From: Chiridota heheva
Taxonomy: Eukaryota > Echinodermata > Holothuroidea > Apodida > Chiridotidae
Reading direction: 5' to 3'
Assembly (NCBI GenBank): GCA_020152595.1
Contig: JAIGNY010002845.1
Location: 1,489,001-1,553,000 of the forward strand
Length of the DNA: 64,000 nt
Shown: positions 1 through 12,179 of the stretch, piece by piece
How positions within the stretch are numbered: the first letter of the stretch is position 1
Layout of the letters: each line of letters starts with the position of its first letter
Program-made: the position numbers and the translations under genes
The notes under the pieces: model-generated
Told to the model about the DNA's origin: nothing
Databases searched by the model: none
The model's input: only the letters and a program-made list of their open reading frames with translations

Positions 1-545
1 GTCATGCTCGATTGGAAACTTTTTCAAAAATATATTTCTTTGTCAAATAGCCCACAGCAGTGATCTTGGTATTGTTTGAAAGAGCTCGAATAGTTCTTTC
101 AGAAAATATAACTTTTGATGGAATTTTTTCCAAAAAATGGATTGAAAAAAGAGAGAATTAAAAAATGCACAAAATTTAACGAAAAACCTTTTTTTTTTCT
201 TTCAAAAGCGTCCTTGCCATACTCTCAAATCTAGCTTTTGCTTGAAAAGCCGTGAACAACTGTCAAGGACATTAAAGTATCCAATTTCGGTCGAATTTTG
301 ACTGCCCTTACCATCAATATCTGTTTTTGGCAAAATTTGTGCCAAATTTGATGATTTTAAGCCTTTTTGAGACCAGAACTTTGAACAAATTGTAAGTTCT
401 GATTGTAATACACCTACCGTATGCTAAATGTATCATAAGAAAGGCCAAGCCATGTACTTTCGATTGATATAAAAAAAAAGCAAGTACCCCCTTTCTAATC
501 ACACCTAGTTTTAAGTAATAATAAAGCTTCCTCTTTCACAGTTAG
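1..545. other. no gene seen
   Basis: AT-rich sequence with short homopolymer runs. I see no convincing exon, repeat unit or RNA gene in it. It may be intron of the membrane-protein gene whose visible exons begin at 2211. Confidence 0.5.
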
Positions 546-618
546 TCACTTTGGTCTAGTGGCATGTCTATGTGCACAGCACGCAGATGACCCGCGTTCA
601 ATCCCCGCACTAGACACA
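546..618 (+). repeat. tRNA-like element (SINE head or tRNA relic)
   Basis: An A-box-like word TGGTCTAGTGG (552-562) and a B-box-like word GCGTTCAATCC (594-604) lie at tRNA-like spacing. GTCTAGTG (554-561) and CACTAGAC (608-615) can pair over 8 bp to close the structure. The enclosed length (about 62 nt) is short for a tRNA and the T stem does not pair cleanly, so I read it as a tRNA-derived SINE head or decayed tRNA rather than a functional gene. Confidence 0.35.
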
Positions 619-1267
619 CAGGTTTTATTTTTTCGCTATTGATTACAGCGGTGATAATTTTTTGTTTATTTTCATTGTTTTTGCATGTTTTGCTTTAAGA
701 AAAAAAAATTACACTGGTATCAATGGAAAGGAAATCTCACAAACAATCTAAATATGTTAAAAATCCTTATTTTTCATCATTCACCAGAAAAATACCAGCT
801 CAAAAAATTGGCCTTAAATGTGCAAATTTCTGTTGATAATTTCTTTGTTTTGACTTTTTTATTGAAAAGTTTATTGTCTTAACATTCATATAAACCAAAC
901 TTGTAGTGGTAGAAAACGAAAGAAAAGTTGTGAAGATTAATTTTGAAAAATAAATTTTGATAATTTTTTGTCACGTTTTTAACCCCTGGGGCTTTAAGGA
1001 TTAAAGATTAAAGATTGGTGTTTTTTTTTGTTTTTCTGTTGTCTTCTCTTCCTCTCTCCTGTTTGATGCACATATAGCAGGGTTGGAAAAATACAAAAAA
1101 GTCACTCATAAATCATTAATACAACTTTGAGACTAAATTCGATGAAACCAGTATTCCCACTCGCCAACCATGAAGAAATCCCTCTATAGGAGAATTGGAC
1201 AAAATTGCCTGAAGCATCCAGACTGTCAATTTAACACTACACTGCACAAGCCACCAGCTTGCCAGAC
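619..1267. other. no gene seen
   Basis: AT-rich stretch with poly-T and poly-A runs. Nothing supported beyond simple sequence. Confidence 0.5.
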
Positions 1268-1396
1268 CAGTATGCAACCCAATCCCTTGCTCATCATCCT
1301 CACTCATTTATCTTGTGCATGGGTGCACTTTCAGCATGCAATCCAATCCTCTGTTCATTATCCTTATTCATTCACTTCTGCTTGGGTGCACTTTTA
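1268..1396 (+). repeat. two-copy 64-bp tandem repeat
   Basis: Two head-to-tail copies starting at 1268 and 1332, each running from CAG-ATGCAA-CCAATCC to a shared GGGTGCACTTT end. They are diverged by several substitutions. No coding meaning is apparent. Confidence 0.6.
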
Positions 1397-1835
1397 ATTT
1401 GTGGCCACACAACACTGACTGTGTATGGTCTTCATTACTGGAAGTTACATACAGGTCTTAATGATAACAAAGAGGTTCTTATGAGTGTAAACAAGCTGTT
1501 GATAGCAAAAGTCGGTTAGGGTATTATTATACCAGACTTTTTATATGAAAAGTCAGTGTCGGGTACGGAAAGCTGTATAGAAAAACCTTTTGGCATGACA
1601 CTTTACAACTGAAGTTTAAAATTTTTACGCATAACTAGTATGCCTCTTTATTGCCCTTTTCCTGGGCCTGAATAAGTACAAAAAAAAATGGCAAGACATC
1701 TTACATGCATGATAAAACAAGGTACTAAAAATTGGTTTAAAAATGAATAAAATCAACATGTACGTACTTACTTTGGATTGGTTGGAAAAATCTGTTATGG
1801 ATACCAAAACAAGATTTTCACTCGCCATGGCTTAA

Positions 1836-2085
1836 TTAAAGGAGCACTAGACCGAAAAGTGAGGGCGTAATTTTAGGGGGTCCCCCTCAAAAATCAAATG
1901 CTTATTTAGCACACTATGGAATAGCAATTTTCTGGTTAATAATGAATATTCAAGTGACCTTTAACCTCACGTGGTTTGTGGGCTATGGAGGCATGAATTT
2001 TATCAATCTTTTGTGAATAATAATTATATGTGTGAAATTCGCGAAAACAATTGCCCTCACTTTTCGGTCTAGTGCTCTTTTTAGT
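1836..2085. mobile_element. MITE-like element with 28-bp inverted ends
   Basis: The left end at 1838-1866 (GAGCACTAGACCGAAAAGTG core, then AGGGC) is repeated in reverse complement at 2053-2081. The unit is about 245 bp, with an AT-rich interior and no coding capacity, as in non-autonomous DNA transposons. A clear target-site duplication was not resolved. It sits just upstream of the exon at 2211, so it is probably intronic. Confidence 0.7.
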
Positions 2086-2210
2086 GTGGTGAGTACCACA
2101 GTATATTATAATATTTGTACTAGGTACATTTCTTTTTTGGCAAGTGGTTTTTCCAAGCCTGACATAAAGTGTGTGATCACTAACCTAGTATATTTTTAAT
2201 GTTTTTACAG

Positions 2211-2337
2211 ATTTGTGGCACCCACGGAAGGCGTCTTCCTCATAGTGTGGTGGGCAGTGGATACCATTTCAAGTTCAACAGCCACACACCCATGGTATGG
2301 TTACTCACCGGAGAGCTTCATGGCCACAGTCACTGAG
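2211..2337 (+). CDS. internal exon, unidentified multi-pass membrane protein
   Basis: Sequence shows a polypyrimidine tract and AG acceptor ending at 2210, a 127-bp open exon, and a GT donor (GAG|GTATAC) at 2338. In the frame starting at 2212 it encodes 42 residues, from FVAPTEGVFLIVWWAVD through HPWYGYSPESFMATVTE. The first part is hydrophobic and could be a membrane helix followed by an extramembrane loop. The exon ends in phase 0, exactly what the exon at 9048 needs. Earlier exons are presumably upstream of the window. I do not recognise the family. Confidence 0.6.
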
Positions 2338-2539
2338 GTATACTATTGACAGGGAAGAGATTGAATAGAAATAGGTCGACGACGACGAGTAAACACACAA
2401 TTACAATGACGGGGTCTGATTTCAAAATATGCCTTCATTTGTAAAATCCTTTGTTTTTCAATCCTCTCTAACATATATTTTGAAGATCAATATCTGATTC
2501 CAGCCAGATATTATAAAACTTTATTATACTCCGAAGGCA

Positions 2540-2700
2540 ACAATTCAATTCAATTCAGTTTATTTACTTGATAGGCCACCAGCCTTTTCATATTTACAAC
2601 ATGGTAATGCTTACAGCAACAAAATAGAACATATAATACATCATTTTCAACAAACTTAGGTAAATTAGATTATGCAACTAATCATATAAATCAAATTCTC
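2540..2700 (-). mobile_element. possible LINE 3' end with (GAATT)n tail
   Basis: Read on the minus strand, the segment ends in an AATAAA-like word followed by three GAATT units (2540-2557). Short tandem tails like this are typical of CR1- or L2-type non-LTR retrotransposons. A degenerate minus-strand frame at 2832-3059 (cysteine-rich; includes CHNKIPRKIALAHF) may be more of the same element. No reverse-transcriptase motif is readable, so the assignment is weak. Confidence 0.3.
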
Positions 2701-5439
2701 TTCCAAATACCCAAGCTCTCTTTAAAAAAATGACATAAATTAAATAAAAGGAGTTTTTTTTTTGCGTAACATAAAATGGAATCGCTGAAGTGATGGATTA
2801 ACATAAAAATACTTTGGAATATACAATGATCTTATTTCAGGAAAGCATGGGCATGCGAGAAAGAAATGAAACTCATCTTCGAGTTTGTGCATGTTACAAA
2901 ATGTGCAAGTGCAATTTTACGTGGAATTTTGTTATGACAGCCTTTATGTATTTTGTGATTTAGACAACCACATTTGAAACTTGGATAGCAATGAGCGTAA
3001 TTTGTTGGACTGGATGTGCGAAATGTAAAATTCAAATTCATCATGGGTTTTGATTTCATTATATAAGCAAAGATATTCTATATTCATAGAGTAAATTCTG
3101 TTTTCCCAATCTGGTTATTTATATCAAATTTGTTTTTGCAGGAAACTTGCTAAAAAGAGAGAATTGTTATTAAGACCTTGATTAACTAGACATCCCCAAA
3201 ACCTGTACATAAAAGTATATGTTTAATATCGTGGCCCAGCATGGTATATCATTACTAGCCATGCATAACATGTGTTTATAACAAATAGAGGTAAATCTAT
3301 GATTCTAATGCTTCAGAATCCTTAACCAATACTTAATTTTCTTGTGCATAACAAAGGAAGATAAAAAGGAACGCCCTAATTCACGTATTGCAGATGCGTT
3401 TGCCGAACTACGAGGTAATCCCAACATACATTTACAAAATTTAAATTGAACAAGCTCAATCTGCTTTACACTAAACAACCCCTACATTTTAGAAGCGTAC
3501 ATAATATGGGAAAAATTTTAATGTCAAAGATATATATAACAGGTAAACATTAAAGAAAAAGTCAAACTTATAAACCTAAAACCGAAGAACACATTTTAAA
3601 GAATTACGTAAAGATATTGAGCTGTTTTTTTTATATAATGACATCACAAAGTTTGCCTGAATTCTAAAGTCTTGAAACTTTAATTGGCATAACTCAAAAA
3701 GGAAGCTTTTTCTTCACATATGTAAAACTCCTACTAGACCTTTAACTGATGGTAGTTCATGTAGGGTTAGTCAGTGTGGGATGAAGTTATGTAAGTGACT
3801 GATGAATATAAAATGATATTAATAGACCATGGGCCATAGGCTTAAAAGTGCTTTAGTTTTTTAGTTCTGTAGTCCCGCCAGAGAAGTACTTACAACCTTT
3901 GTAAACATTTAGTGAATATCATTATAAAACAATATTCACATGTTCCCAAGTCCGAAAGTTGCACACTTATGAGAAATTGGGGGGAAAACATTAAGTGTGC
4001 AAGCTCTTTCCTTTCAGTATGCTATCAAGGGGCATTAAAAACAAGGCATCATATTAAGCAGTTTTGCCAGGCCAAGCAAATAATGATATTATATTAGCTT
4101 GCCCTTGCTCTGGGAGCGTGTGATGTGCAATCGATTTTGGCCAAAATTTCCGGAAAGCGGAGGTACACGTCCTGAAGATTAAAACAAACAAGCAGTTTTG
4201 GTTGCTATGTAATTATTTCCCCCAGCAACCAGCATTTAAGTGGTAACTTAGTACAATGAAGGGCAAGAAATATATTGCATAGTGGTTTATAGAACACTAC
4301 AACAACATTTAAGAGCAATATTTTTCGAAATATTTAAAATATATGCTAAAATCTTGGAAAATAGCGATTTTGGTTGCTATGGTATTATACCACTTAACAA
4401 CGGCTCTCAATTTGTTTTTTACATTGATGTTTTTGGTGGAAAACCTTTCTGAACATTCCCCAAATAACCCTAGTATGATCTTGTTTCCATAGAGGACTAA
4501 AGGAAAAGTCCCTTCATTGAAAGGGCCTGGCCCTTGCCCCATAGAGGGCCCAACCCAGCCCTTATCCTGTTGAAGACCCCTAAAACAAACAGATATAATA
4601 TAATTTTTAAATTTGGCCATCCTAAATTTTAACATCAAGTGGGGGTTTGGTTTTAGAATCAACACTGCACTAAGACACTGAATTTCATTGGCAGGGCCTC
4701 ACATACCATCAACTTTGGGCCAATACCACTGCAGTGTATATAACGTGCAAGTAGTTCTATAGACATACACTCTAATAAGTAAAATACATTGCATAACTTT
4801 TTTCACTCCATAAACACAAACAAGATAATACAGCAAAAGTCTGTCGAATTCTTAACGAGAAGAAGACTTTACTTATAATCCTGCAGATGACAAGACTGGA
4901 ACTTACACAGTATGAGTGTGAGATGGATTTACAATATATGCAAGGTTGAACAAGATCCTTTACAAACAAAATATGTTTGTGGTCAATCATGGCGGACTAA
5001 AACACAAAACTAAAATCGCAATTCACGAAAGTACTGTTGATTTTTACCAGAATATAAACTGCCAACTGAATTAAAGAATTTACTCTTTCCAAGAAACTGA
5101 GGTTTCGTTAATCATAACAGAAAATATCAAATTTCAAATCATGTTCAATACACATCAAATTATCACCTGACAGGTTAATTGTGCTTGTACCAACAAATTA
5201 ACAAGATTTTTAGTTTTCATAATAGAAAACAAGGATTTCAAAATAATGACCAAGATAACTTTGTATCCAGTTATTGTTTGGCAGGCAGAATTACTTGCTT
5301 TCAGTTATACATAAATTGAAAAATACAAATTTCATGGAATAACATACAATATACAAACATAAATATCAGTTATCATTTGACCAGTGGAATGCGCTTTTCA
5401 AATTAATGATCATTTTTTCTATATTCATGTACCCACTAC

Positions 5440-6150
5440 TGGAAGGGCAAATGACTCATTCAAAAAAACTGCAAGGTTTCTCAGCTCAACGAAATAAAAA
5501 AGCTTATTCGAAGGACTAACATAATCAATATACTGTTTATGCAGAATGCATTAATCAAATGGAAGGCCGAATGCAGTCATTACAGCAAACTGCAAGATTT
5601 CTCTGTTCATCATAATAAAAATGAGAAATTTCAAGGAATAACATATTGTCAATATACATACAGCAATAAGATTGACATGCGGAATGTGCCTGTTCACAAT
5701 ATATTGAAAATAAGTATGAAATTCCAAACAAGTGTCAAATTGTTGCAGTTGAAAATTACATTTTCAAATAATGTTTACCACATTCAGTAATCAATATATC
5801 AACTGGAAGGCTAAAATGCACTCATTCCAGCAAACTGCAAGATTTCTAAGTTTATCATAACACAAAATTGAATGCACTTGTTCCAAACAAGTGCAAGGTT
5901 GTTAAAGTTTAAATAACAACAAATAATGTTTTCAAATAATCATAATAATGTTCAACATCCAGTAATCAGGTCATCAGCTGGCAGGCTGAATGCACTCCTT
6001 CCAGCAACTGTAAGATTTCTCAGTCCATTATAATCAAAATATAATGTACTTGTTCCAAAAAATGCAAGGTTGCTACAGTTTAAATAAGAGAAAAAATATT
6101 TTCAAATAATAGTATTAATAATGTTCAACATTTAATAATGAGGTTATCAA
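5440..6150. repeat. degenerate tandem repeats, about 120-250 bp spacing
   Basis: The phrase GCAAGRTTTCT recurs near 5471, 5592, 5838 and 6009. Around each lie GGAAGGC/GGCAGGC, CATTCCAGCAAACTG and later ACTTGTTCCAAA words in the same order. The last two units are about 175 bp. Strongly diverged, so an old array. Confidence 0.5.
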
Positions 6151-6844
6151 GTGGATTTTTTTTGTTCGGAACAAGTGCAAGATTGTTTTTGTTCCAAACA
6201 AGTGCAAGATTGTCTTTTTTTTTTAAACTTTATCTGCAGTGTACTTTTTTTGTATATAATACAATGCATGGGTAGCAAATTAGGTCCTCGAACTGACAGG
6301 TGTATAGGTCCAGATGCTGCACGTAAAGTTTTTACTTTTTTTACTGCATACTTCATCTCTATCTGGCAAGTCATTTTCTTTTGATGCAGCACTGGTTGAC
6401 ATCTCATCTGAATAACAATGAATTGATGAAGAGATATGAGAGAGTATGATTGAAATGTTTAAATACTAAAACTGACTCAAAATATCTTTAATTTTTTTGA
6501 GAATTTTAAAGCCGTCACCAAAACAAGCGTAGAAAAAAAGTTTTGTTTGCTTTTAATTAAATTCTGGGCAGACAATTTCTTATATGGAACTACCCTTGTT
6601 GTACAAATTACATTCTTTTTAGATATTTTTTTATGCGATGAAACATGCAAAATTCAGAGCTGTAATTTGCCCCTGTATGCCTTGGTTTATTTTATATAAT
6701 TATAAAGCAAATAATGAAAACAATAACTTTGAAGAAATTCTTTGTCAATTTTTTTATATTTTATATATGCTGTAACTACTGCATTATTGGAATATTAAAG
6801 AATGATAAAGAATACATGTTTGATAATGAATATAGTACAGTACT

Positions 6845-6905
6845 ACATATCACACAATTAAAATTGACAAACAAAAAACAAATACATTTTAATTGTGTGA
6901 TATGT
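6845..6905. repeat. perfect 20-bp hairpin
   Basis: ACATATCACACAATTAAAAT at 6845-6864 is followed by its exact reverse complement at 6886-6905, with a 21-nt AC-rich loop. It is probably a MITE remnant; there is no independent sign of function. Confidence 0.7.
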
Positions 6906-8596
6906 ACTGAGAAAATTCCCAGAAAGTTGTACTGCCTTACTTGTTTACTATTCAGGTTTAACAGTACTGCGAATAAAAATTGTATGGTCCTACAACTAGT
7001 GTGGTGTGAAGGTGGACTTGACAAACAATTTTTCATGTGATGGGCCTACACATTTTTACACTGGGAATCATTTGAAACAAGCTCATGGTAAAATAGAATA
7101 GAAAAAATTTACGGCAACCATAATAAATAAAAACAGTATTCTCTTCAAGTATAAATAAAGATCTGCTGTGAATTTCTAGCCATCAGGTACACAATTTTGC
7201 TCTGTACAAGATACAAAACCTAATTTCACAGCGGTAATGAAAATCAAAGACTGTAATTTAATTTTGATTGGTAGATGGCAATGACAAAGTCAATTAAAAT
7301 ACAGAACAATTGCAGATATAAATCAAATAAAAATTATTAATCCAGGGACAGTTTATATCCCCTTTGGAAGTCACAAGAAAATAGGCTTAAATGCAGAATC
7401 CTTCACATTGTTCAAAGAATCCGCTACACCTGCACAGTCGCAGTCACAAAATAATAATCTTCATATTACATGATTTTTGCGTACTATGACTATGACCGCG
7501 GACAAGTTCCTACTCCATCACTACAACTACGACAGCAGAGAAAGGACAAATTCCTACTCCAGACCCCCGTAGCTTTCATAAAATAAAGCACTCATAAAAA
7601 AATGGACATCTGTCTCCTCAAAATGAAGTAAGACTCCACCTTCAGAAGTGCGTTGGATTCGGCATTTAGAAAAATAAAACAAAAACCAGTTGTAATAACC
7701 ATTTAAATCCACTTGAGTTTAATTTGTAATTATTAGTACAGGTTTTGCAGTCTCGGAACACTTTCCTGCCAAATGGCTCAAAATTCTTGGTCGCAACAAT
7801 TTTTTTAATAAAAGTCATGCTGAAGGTTTTGTTTCATTGGCAATAAATTTCCAACAAAATGGTATTCTTTTTTGTTTTGATGACTACTATCACAGAAGAC
7901 AAGCCCGATACTTTCATAGAACAACACTCAACTAAAATTAAAAACAAATTTATTTAAATTACTTTCAGTTTTTTAAGAGGCTGCTAAAACATATAGGCTA
8001 GGCCTATATTGCTTATTGGTTTCACCTACATTAAAATCTTTACAATAATCTTAGTTCGGCCTAACGGTGGGTGTACAAAATTTGTAGACCTACTGTAGCA
8101 ATGCATTAGAAGCTTCGACCCTTAAAAAGAATAGAATGATTAATTTTGTATTCAGAATTTAGTTCAAATTAAAACCATTAATTGCGGACAGATCATATTC
8201 AGCAGAGAAATTACGTGGAAAAAAGAATTAGGCCTACTCCCCTTTTTGTTTAGATAATTATTGCAAGTGCCTTTTCTCTGCTCCATACATCGCACAGTAC
8301 TGCCACTGCACTGGTAACACTATAACATTACAGTCCAGAGTTACGTGACACTCTGTGTGGAAACCATGTTGGCCTTCCAACGTTGCAATTGTAGTCAAAT
8401 TCACACCATCTGAACACGGAATATTTTTCCGAATTAGGTCCAGCTTGTTTCAGTAAAGAAGACTGCTTTTCCTTCACATGAAAGAACAACGTACATGATA
8501 GAACATTTATTCTGCGTCATAATTTTCGCAATAAGCTCGCAAGTCCGTTACGGACTTGATCATAGAGATGTTTACACCTATTAATAGCGACCATGA

Positions 8597-8665
8597 TACC
8601 AGAGAGTGTGACTTCATTTGGCCTATAGTTGAAAAATAGGCCGAATGCCGTCACACTTTCTGGTG
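8597..8665. repeat. imperfect inverted repeat, about 30-bp arms
   Basis: ACCAGAGAGTGTGAC near 8598 pairs with GTCACACTTTCTGGT near 8650, and GGCCTAT pairs with ATAGGCC nearer the centre, leaving a loop of about 9 nt. It may be a fold-back element. Confidence 0.65.
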
Positions 8666-9047
8666 ATACAAACAAATCATATCATTGGCTAATTTGTTGG
8701 AAACTGAATATCATAATCTATCGAATGACCGATTGCAATCACTCATTGGTTGAATGAACATAATTTTAGGCTCTTTTGGGAATCAGAAATCATGTCATTT
8801 TGCAATTTTTGAACAAATGTGCAACTTCTGTAGATGCAAACATCCCGATTAAGATTCCCATCATTTTTAGGAACATTTTAAGGGTATTTACTAGTACTTC
8901 CCTGATGGAGATCACGAAACAAGAGAAAAACAAGGCATGGCCCATGGTCTATAAGTAGGTATAAAGTGTAAGGGATAAGAAGACCAAAATATTTAATGTA
9001 TTTGTCTCTTATTTAATTTTTGCTTATTTCCTTTCCTTCGTTCATAG

Positions 9048-9248
9048 TGGGTTGGTTTCCTTCTTCTACTATTGCTGATAAACTTCTTAGGACTGAAATA
9101 TTACAGAAAAATATGGTACCCAGACGAAGATCAGCAAGGTCTGACACAGTCAGAACGTGACAGTCTACCGATTAGCCGAGAGACAAGGGAGGAAGACACT
9201 CAGTATAACACCTTTAATCATGATGACCTGGAGACCACCACCCAGTAA
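9048..9248 (+). CDS. 3'-terminal coding exon, unidentified membrane protein
   Basis: An acceptor (TTCATAG) ends at 9047. The phase-0 frame encodes 66 residues: WVGFLLLLLLINFLGLKYY, a clear membrane helix, then a basic boundary (RK), then an acidic polar tail rich in D, E, T and Q, ending at TAA (9246-9248). This would be the last transmembrane segment and cytoplasmic tail of the protein begun in the exon at 2211. The stop overlaps a good splice donor (CCCA|GTAAGT), so a longer isoform skipping the stop is possible. Family not recognised. A chance open frame cannot be excluded, but acceptor, helix and tail together argue for a real exon. Confidence 0.6.
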   Translation, partial: WVGFLLLLLLINFLGLKYYRKIWYPDEDQQGLTQSERDSLPISRETREEDTQYNTFNHDDLETTTQ

Positions 9249-9310
9249 GTGCAGTAAGAGCCAAAGATTGCATTAAACATAAAAAAGTTAACAATTTTAA
9301 TCCTTGTAAC

Positions 9311-9653
9311 ACATTAGAAATGGCTCTGCTCAAAACCAGGAACATCTCAACCTGCCCTCAAATGGAGCAGCAGGTCCAAGAAAAAGTGATCTTTTTCTTT
9401 GTTTCCCAAACAAAACTATACAGTTTCACCTCTCCAATGCTCCTTCAAGATAACAACTACTCCCACTGGTATTACATGGTATTTTTAGTGACACACATCT
9501 AAATGTTATGGCAATCCTTTGTAATATAAGTAGTAACCATAATCAATGATGTTATGATGCAAAGTTAATCTTGTGGAATTATGTGATTAATTTGTTGCTT
9601 CAAAATTGCAGGCCAAATTTTTAAGCAGTGCCTTTACTAACATGATCAATTAT
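9311..9653 (+). repeat. dispersed direct repeat, copy 1
   Basis: Starts ACATTAGAAATGGCTCTGCT and ends near AGCAGTGCCTTTACTAA. It matches 10929-11200 over most of its length with indels. Its short open frame is shared by both copies but has no recognisable product. Confidence 0.7.
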
Positions 9654-9659
9654 GATCCA

Positions 9660-10450
9660 CTGTTCTTATATGGTCCTTTTCAATACTGAAATCATCCTTA
9701 CATTGTGTAAGAATGAATTGTTATTCTTACATTGTATAAGAATGAACTTTTATGACCATTACAACTGTTTTTATAGAAGTGATATGTTATAAGTCTAGGC
9801 ATTTGCATCACAAAATCTTTTTGTAGTGTACCTTTTTAAAAGTTAACGAATTGTTTTTTAGTCAAAGATTTCATTTCATACATATTTTATTTTCTAACAA
9901 GAATGATGTTTGTAGAATTAGTGATAATGGTTGTATCCTTATTGCTACAGTATTTTGACTTCCTTCCCTTGTTTGTTATTATTGAACCTTGCCTCTTTAT
10001 GTACATAACTTAGTGACAATTATTAGAGAAACAGCCCCTCCCTCCAGAATGACATCTTTGGGTATTTTTTAAAAGTAAGAAAATTCTCACTTACAGGGAT
10101 TGACAAATCAACTTGTCTGCCAGGCAGGAGTATCTTAATTTGTGGTTGGCCTGAAAGTAAAACAGGTTATCTGAGTGTGAATATATTTTTGTATTGATAG
10201 GAAATCAAATTTTGCTGAAAACCAGCTTTCCATCCGGTCAGGTCAAGTAAATGTCATGATTGCCCGGATTAGATTTGTGGTTCTTGGATATGTGGTTTGT
10301 CAATCTGCTTGACAGCATGTCACACCCCTAGGTTTTGTGACCCTGGATGCATGACATATCGTGAAGATTGAAAGAAAAAATATAGTTTGTGGCCATTGAT
10401 CGTGAATACCGTGTTTCTGTCAGTGATTTAATTTTCAGGAATCTTTCTCA
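9660..10450. other. no gene seen
   Basis: AT-rich stretch between two repeat segments. A 30-bp local duplication (ATTGTTATTCTTACATTGTA, near 9700-9740) is the only structure noted. Confidence 0.45.
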
Positions 10451-10456
10451 TGAAGC

Positions 10457-10925
10457 AATATCCTTCCTTAGGAGAAATGGTCCGTCAATCATTCACAGTT
10501 AATGCACATATTACTACAGCAATATGATACATAGCTATTTTTACCACCAGTTGGAAAACAAACTTCAACCACTAACACCATTTTCATTAAGCTCTGCAAT
10601 GTTGTGGTTTATTAAAGTGACCTTCACAAGAATGCTAGATCTTGCTTTCTGTGAATGCATTGTATATGCATGAGTGATATCAATCATAAAAGTGTGCTGA
10701 TTATTCAGCACTGGCTTTCTGTAATCTTATACACACACAAACAACCTTAGGCTACTTGGCTGTGGTGTGCATGGGAATTGCAGATAAACAATCATTGTTT
10801 GAGTGGAAACACAATACCCTGAATAGGAAGTTGGGTTGGTAATTATCATACCTGAGTTTTCAGGACAAACTCGTGTGTCGGGTGTGAGTAGGCTTAAACA
10901 GACTTTTCGGCATGCTTTAGTACAA
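10457..10925 (+). repeat. dispersed repeat, copy 1 of the 13.8-kb pair
   Basis: Contains TTAGGAGAAATGGTCCGTCA (near 10470), CAGCACTGGCTTTCTGTAAT (near 10707) and TACTTGGCTGTGGTGTGC. All recur in the same order at 13775-14070, where intervening material is shorter. Confidence 0.6.
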
Positions 10926-10928
10926 CTT

Positions 10929-11200
10929 ACATTAGAAATGGCTCTGCTTAAAACCAGGAACATCTCAACCTGCCCTCAAATGGAGCAGGGCTGGTCGAAG
11001 AAAAAGTTATATATTTCTTTGTTTCCCAATCACAAAACTGTATAGTTTCACCTCCAAGGCTTTTTAAGATAACAACTACTCCCACTGGTGTTACATAGTA
11101 TTTTTAGTGACACACATCAGAATATAATGGCTATCCTTTGTAATACAAGTAGTAACCCCAATCAAAGCAATTTTTAGGCAGTGCCTTTACTAATGATCAT
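10929..11200 (+). repeat. dispersed direct repeat, copy 2
   Basis: Second copy of the 9311-9653 unit, following directly on the 10457-10925 repeat. Several indels relative to copy 1. Confidence 0.65.
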
Positions 11201-11290
11201 TCCTGCTACTTTCACTCCAGTCTCAGGTATTCCTGAAAGAGAATGGTATCAAATAATAATTCAAAGTCATGTCTGACATATTTTGCTGTG

Positions 11291-11760
11291 TAAATTGTGT
11301 AATTGCAACAGTTTGTAAATTGTGTAATTGCAACAGTTTGTAAATTGTGTAATTGCAACAGTTTGTAAATTGTGTAATTGCAACAGTTTGTAAATTGTGT
11401 AATTGCAACAGTTTGTAAATTGTGTAATTGCAACAGTTTGTAAATTGTGTAATTGCAACAGTTTGTAAATTGTGTAATTGCAACAGTTTGTAAATTGTGT
11501 AATTGCAACAGTTTGTAAATTGTGTAATTGCAACAGTTTGTAAATTGTGTAATTGCAACAGTTTGTAAATTGTGTAATTGCAACAGTTTGTAAATTGTGT
11601 AATTGCAACAGTTTGTAAATTGTGTAATTGCAACAGTTTGTAAATTGTGTAATTGCAACAGTTTGTAAATTGTGTAATTGCAACAGTTTGTAAATTGTGT
11701 AATTGCAACAGTTTGTAAATTGTGTAATTGCAACAGTTTGTAAATTGTGTAATTGCAACA
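11291..11760. repeat. 25-bp minisatellite, 18.8 perfect copies
   Basis: Eighteen complete head-to-tail 25-bp units plus a 20-bp partial one. Each begins TAAATTGTGTAATTGCAACA and ends GTTTG. By eye I find no substitution or indel anywhere in the array. Because 25 is not a multiple of 3 and the unit lacks stops on the minus strand, long open frames run through all three minus frames; these are artefacts. Such uniformity implies very recent expansion or efficient homogenisation. Confidence 0.95.
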
Positions 11761-12179
11761 AATAATCATAAAGTGCAAAAACTATTTTCTACATGTTTCC
11801 TTTTATTGGGCCATTTTGATTGAAAAGCATATACAAAAAACATATGCAACACTTGGTTCAGTATCTACACAGTATATAGCAACAAGAGTTTGAAGGGTAA
11901 TACAGTGTAGTGATAGTCTTTCACATTTTAATACAAGTACTTTTTGTCTATAGTAGTGACAAAAATCTGATTAGTATTTTCCTTTTCAAAGTTAGGTAAT
12001 TTTATTAATGATCTATTCTGCAATAAGCTTTATTGGACAAATTTTATGCCTCTGATAGATTATTTGTACCAAAATTTACATTACTGATACTTTCATAGAT
12101 TTTTGGTAAATTTATTGTATATTTTGCAAACCTTTTTGTTGGACAAATTAGTATTCAGTCACTTATCAGCATGTGCAAT
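11761..12179. other. no gene seen
   Basis: AT-rich DNA separating the minisatellite from the palindromic cluster. Confidence 0.45.

Larger units (their letters stand above)
2338..9047 (+). other. inferred 6.7-kb intron
   Basis: The interval between the two phase-compatible exons. It starts GTATAC and ends TTCATAG. It holds a possible LINE 3' tail (2540), degenerate tandem repeats (5440-6150), a short perfect hairpin (6845-6905) and an imperfect hairpin (8597-8665). I see nothing gene-like in 3600-5400 or 6910-8590. Whether both exons belong to one transcript is inferred from phase and composition only. Confidence 0.45.

Noticed and set aside
546-618. Functional tRNA gene
   Set aside because: Boxes are present, but the structure is too short and the T stem is unpaired.
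4309-4665. 118-residue minus-strand frame
   Set aside because: No motif, no splice context, composition like surrounding AT-rich DNA.
11291-11760. CRISPR-like array
   Set aside because: Units are contiguous with no spacers, and the genome is eukaryotic.
11212-11778. Long open frames in all three minus-strand frames
   Set aside because: Produced by a stop-free 25-bp repeat; the peptide just cycles through the three frames of the unit.
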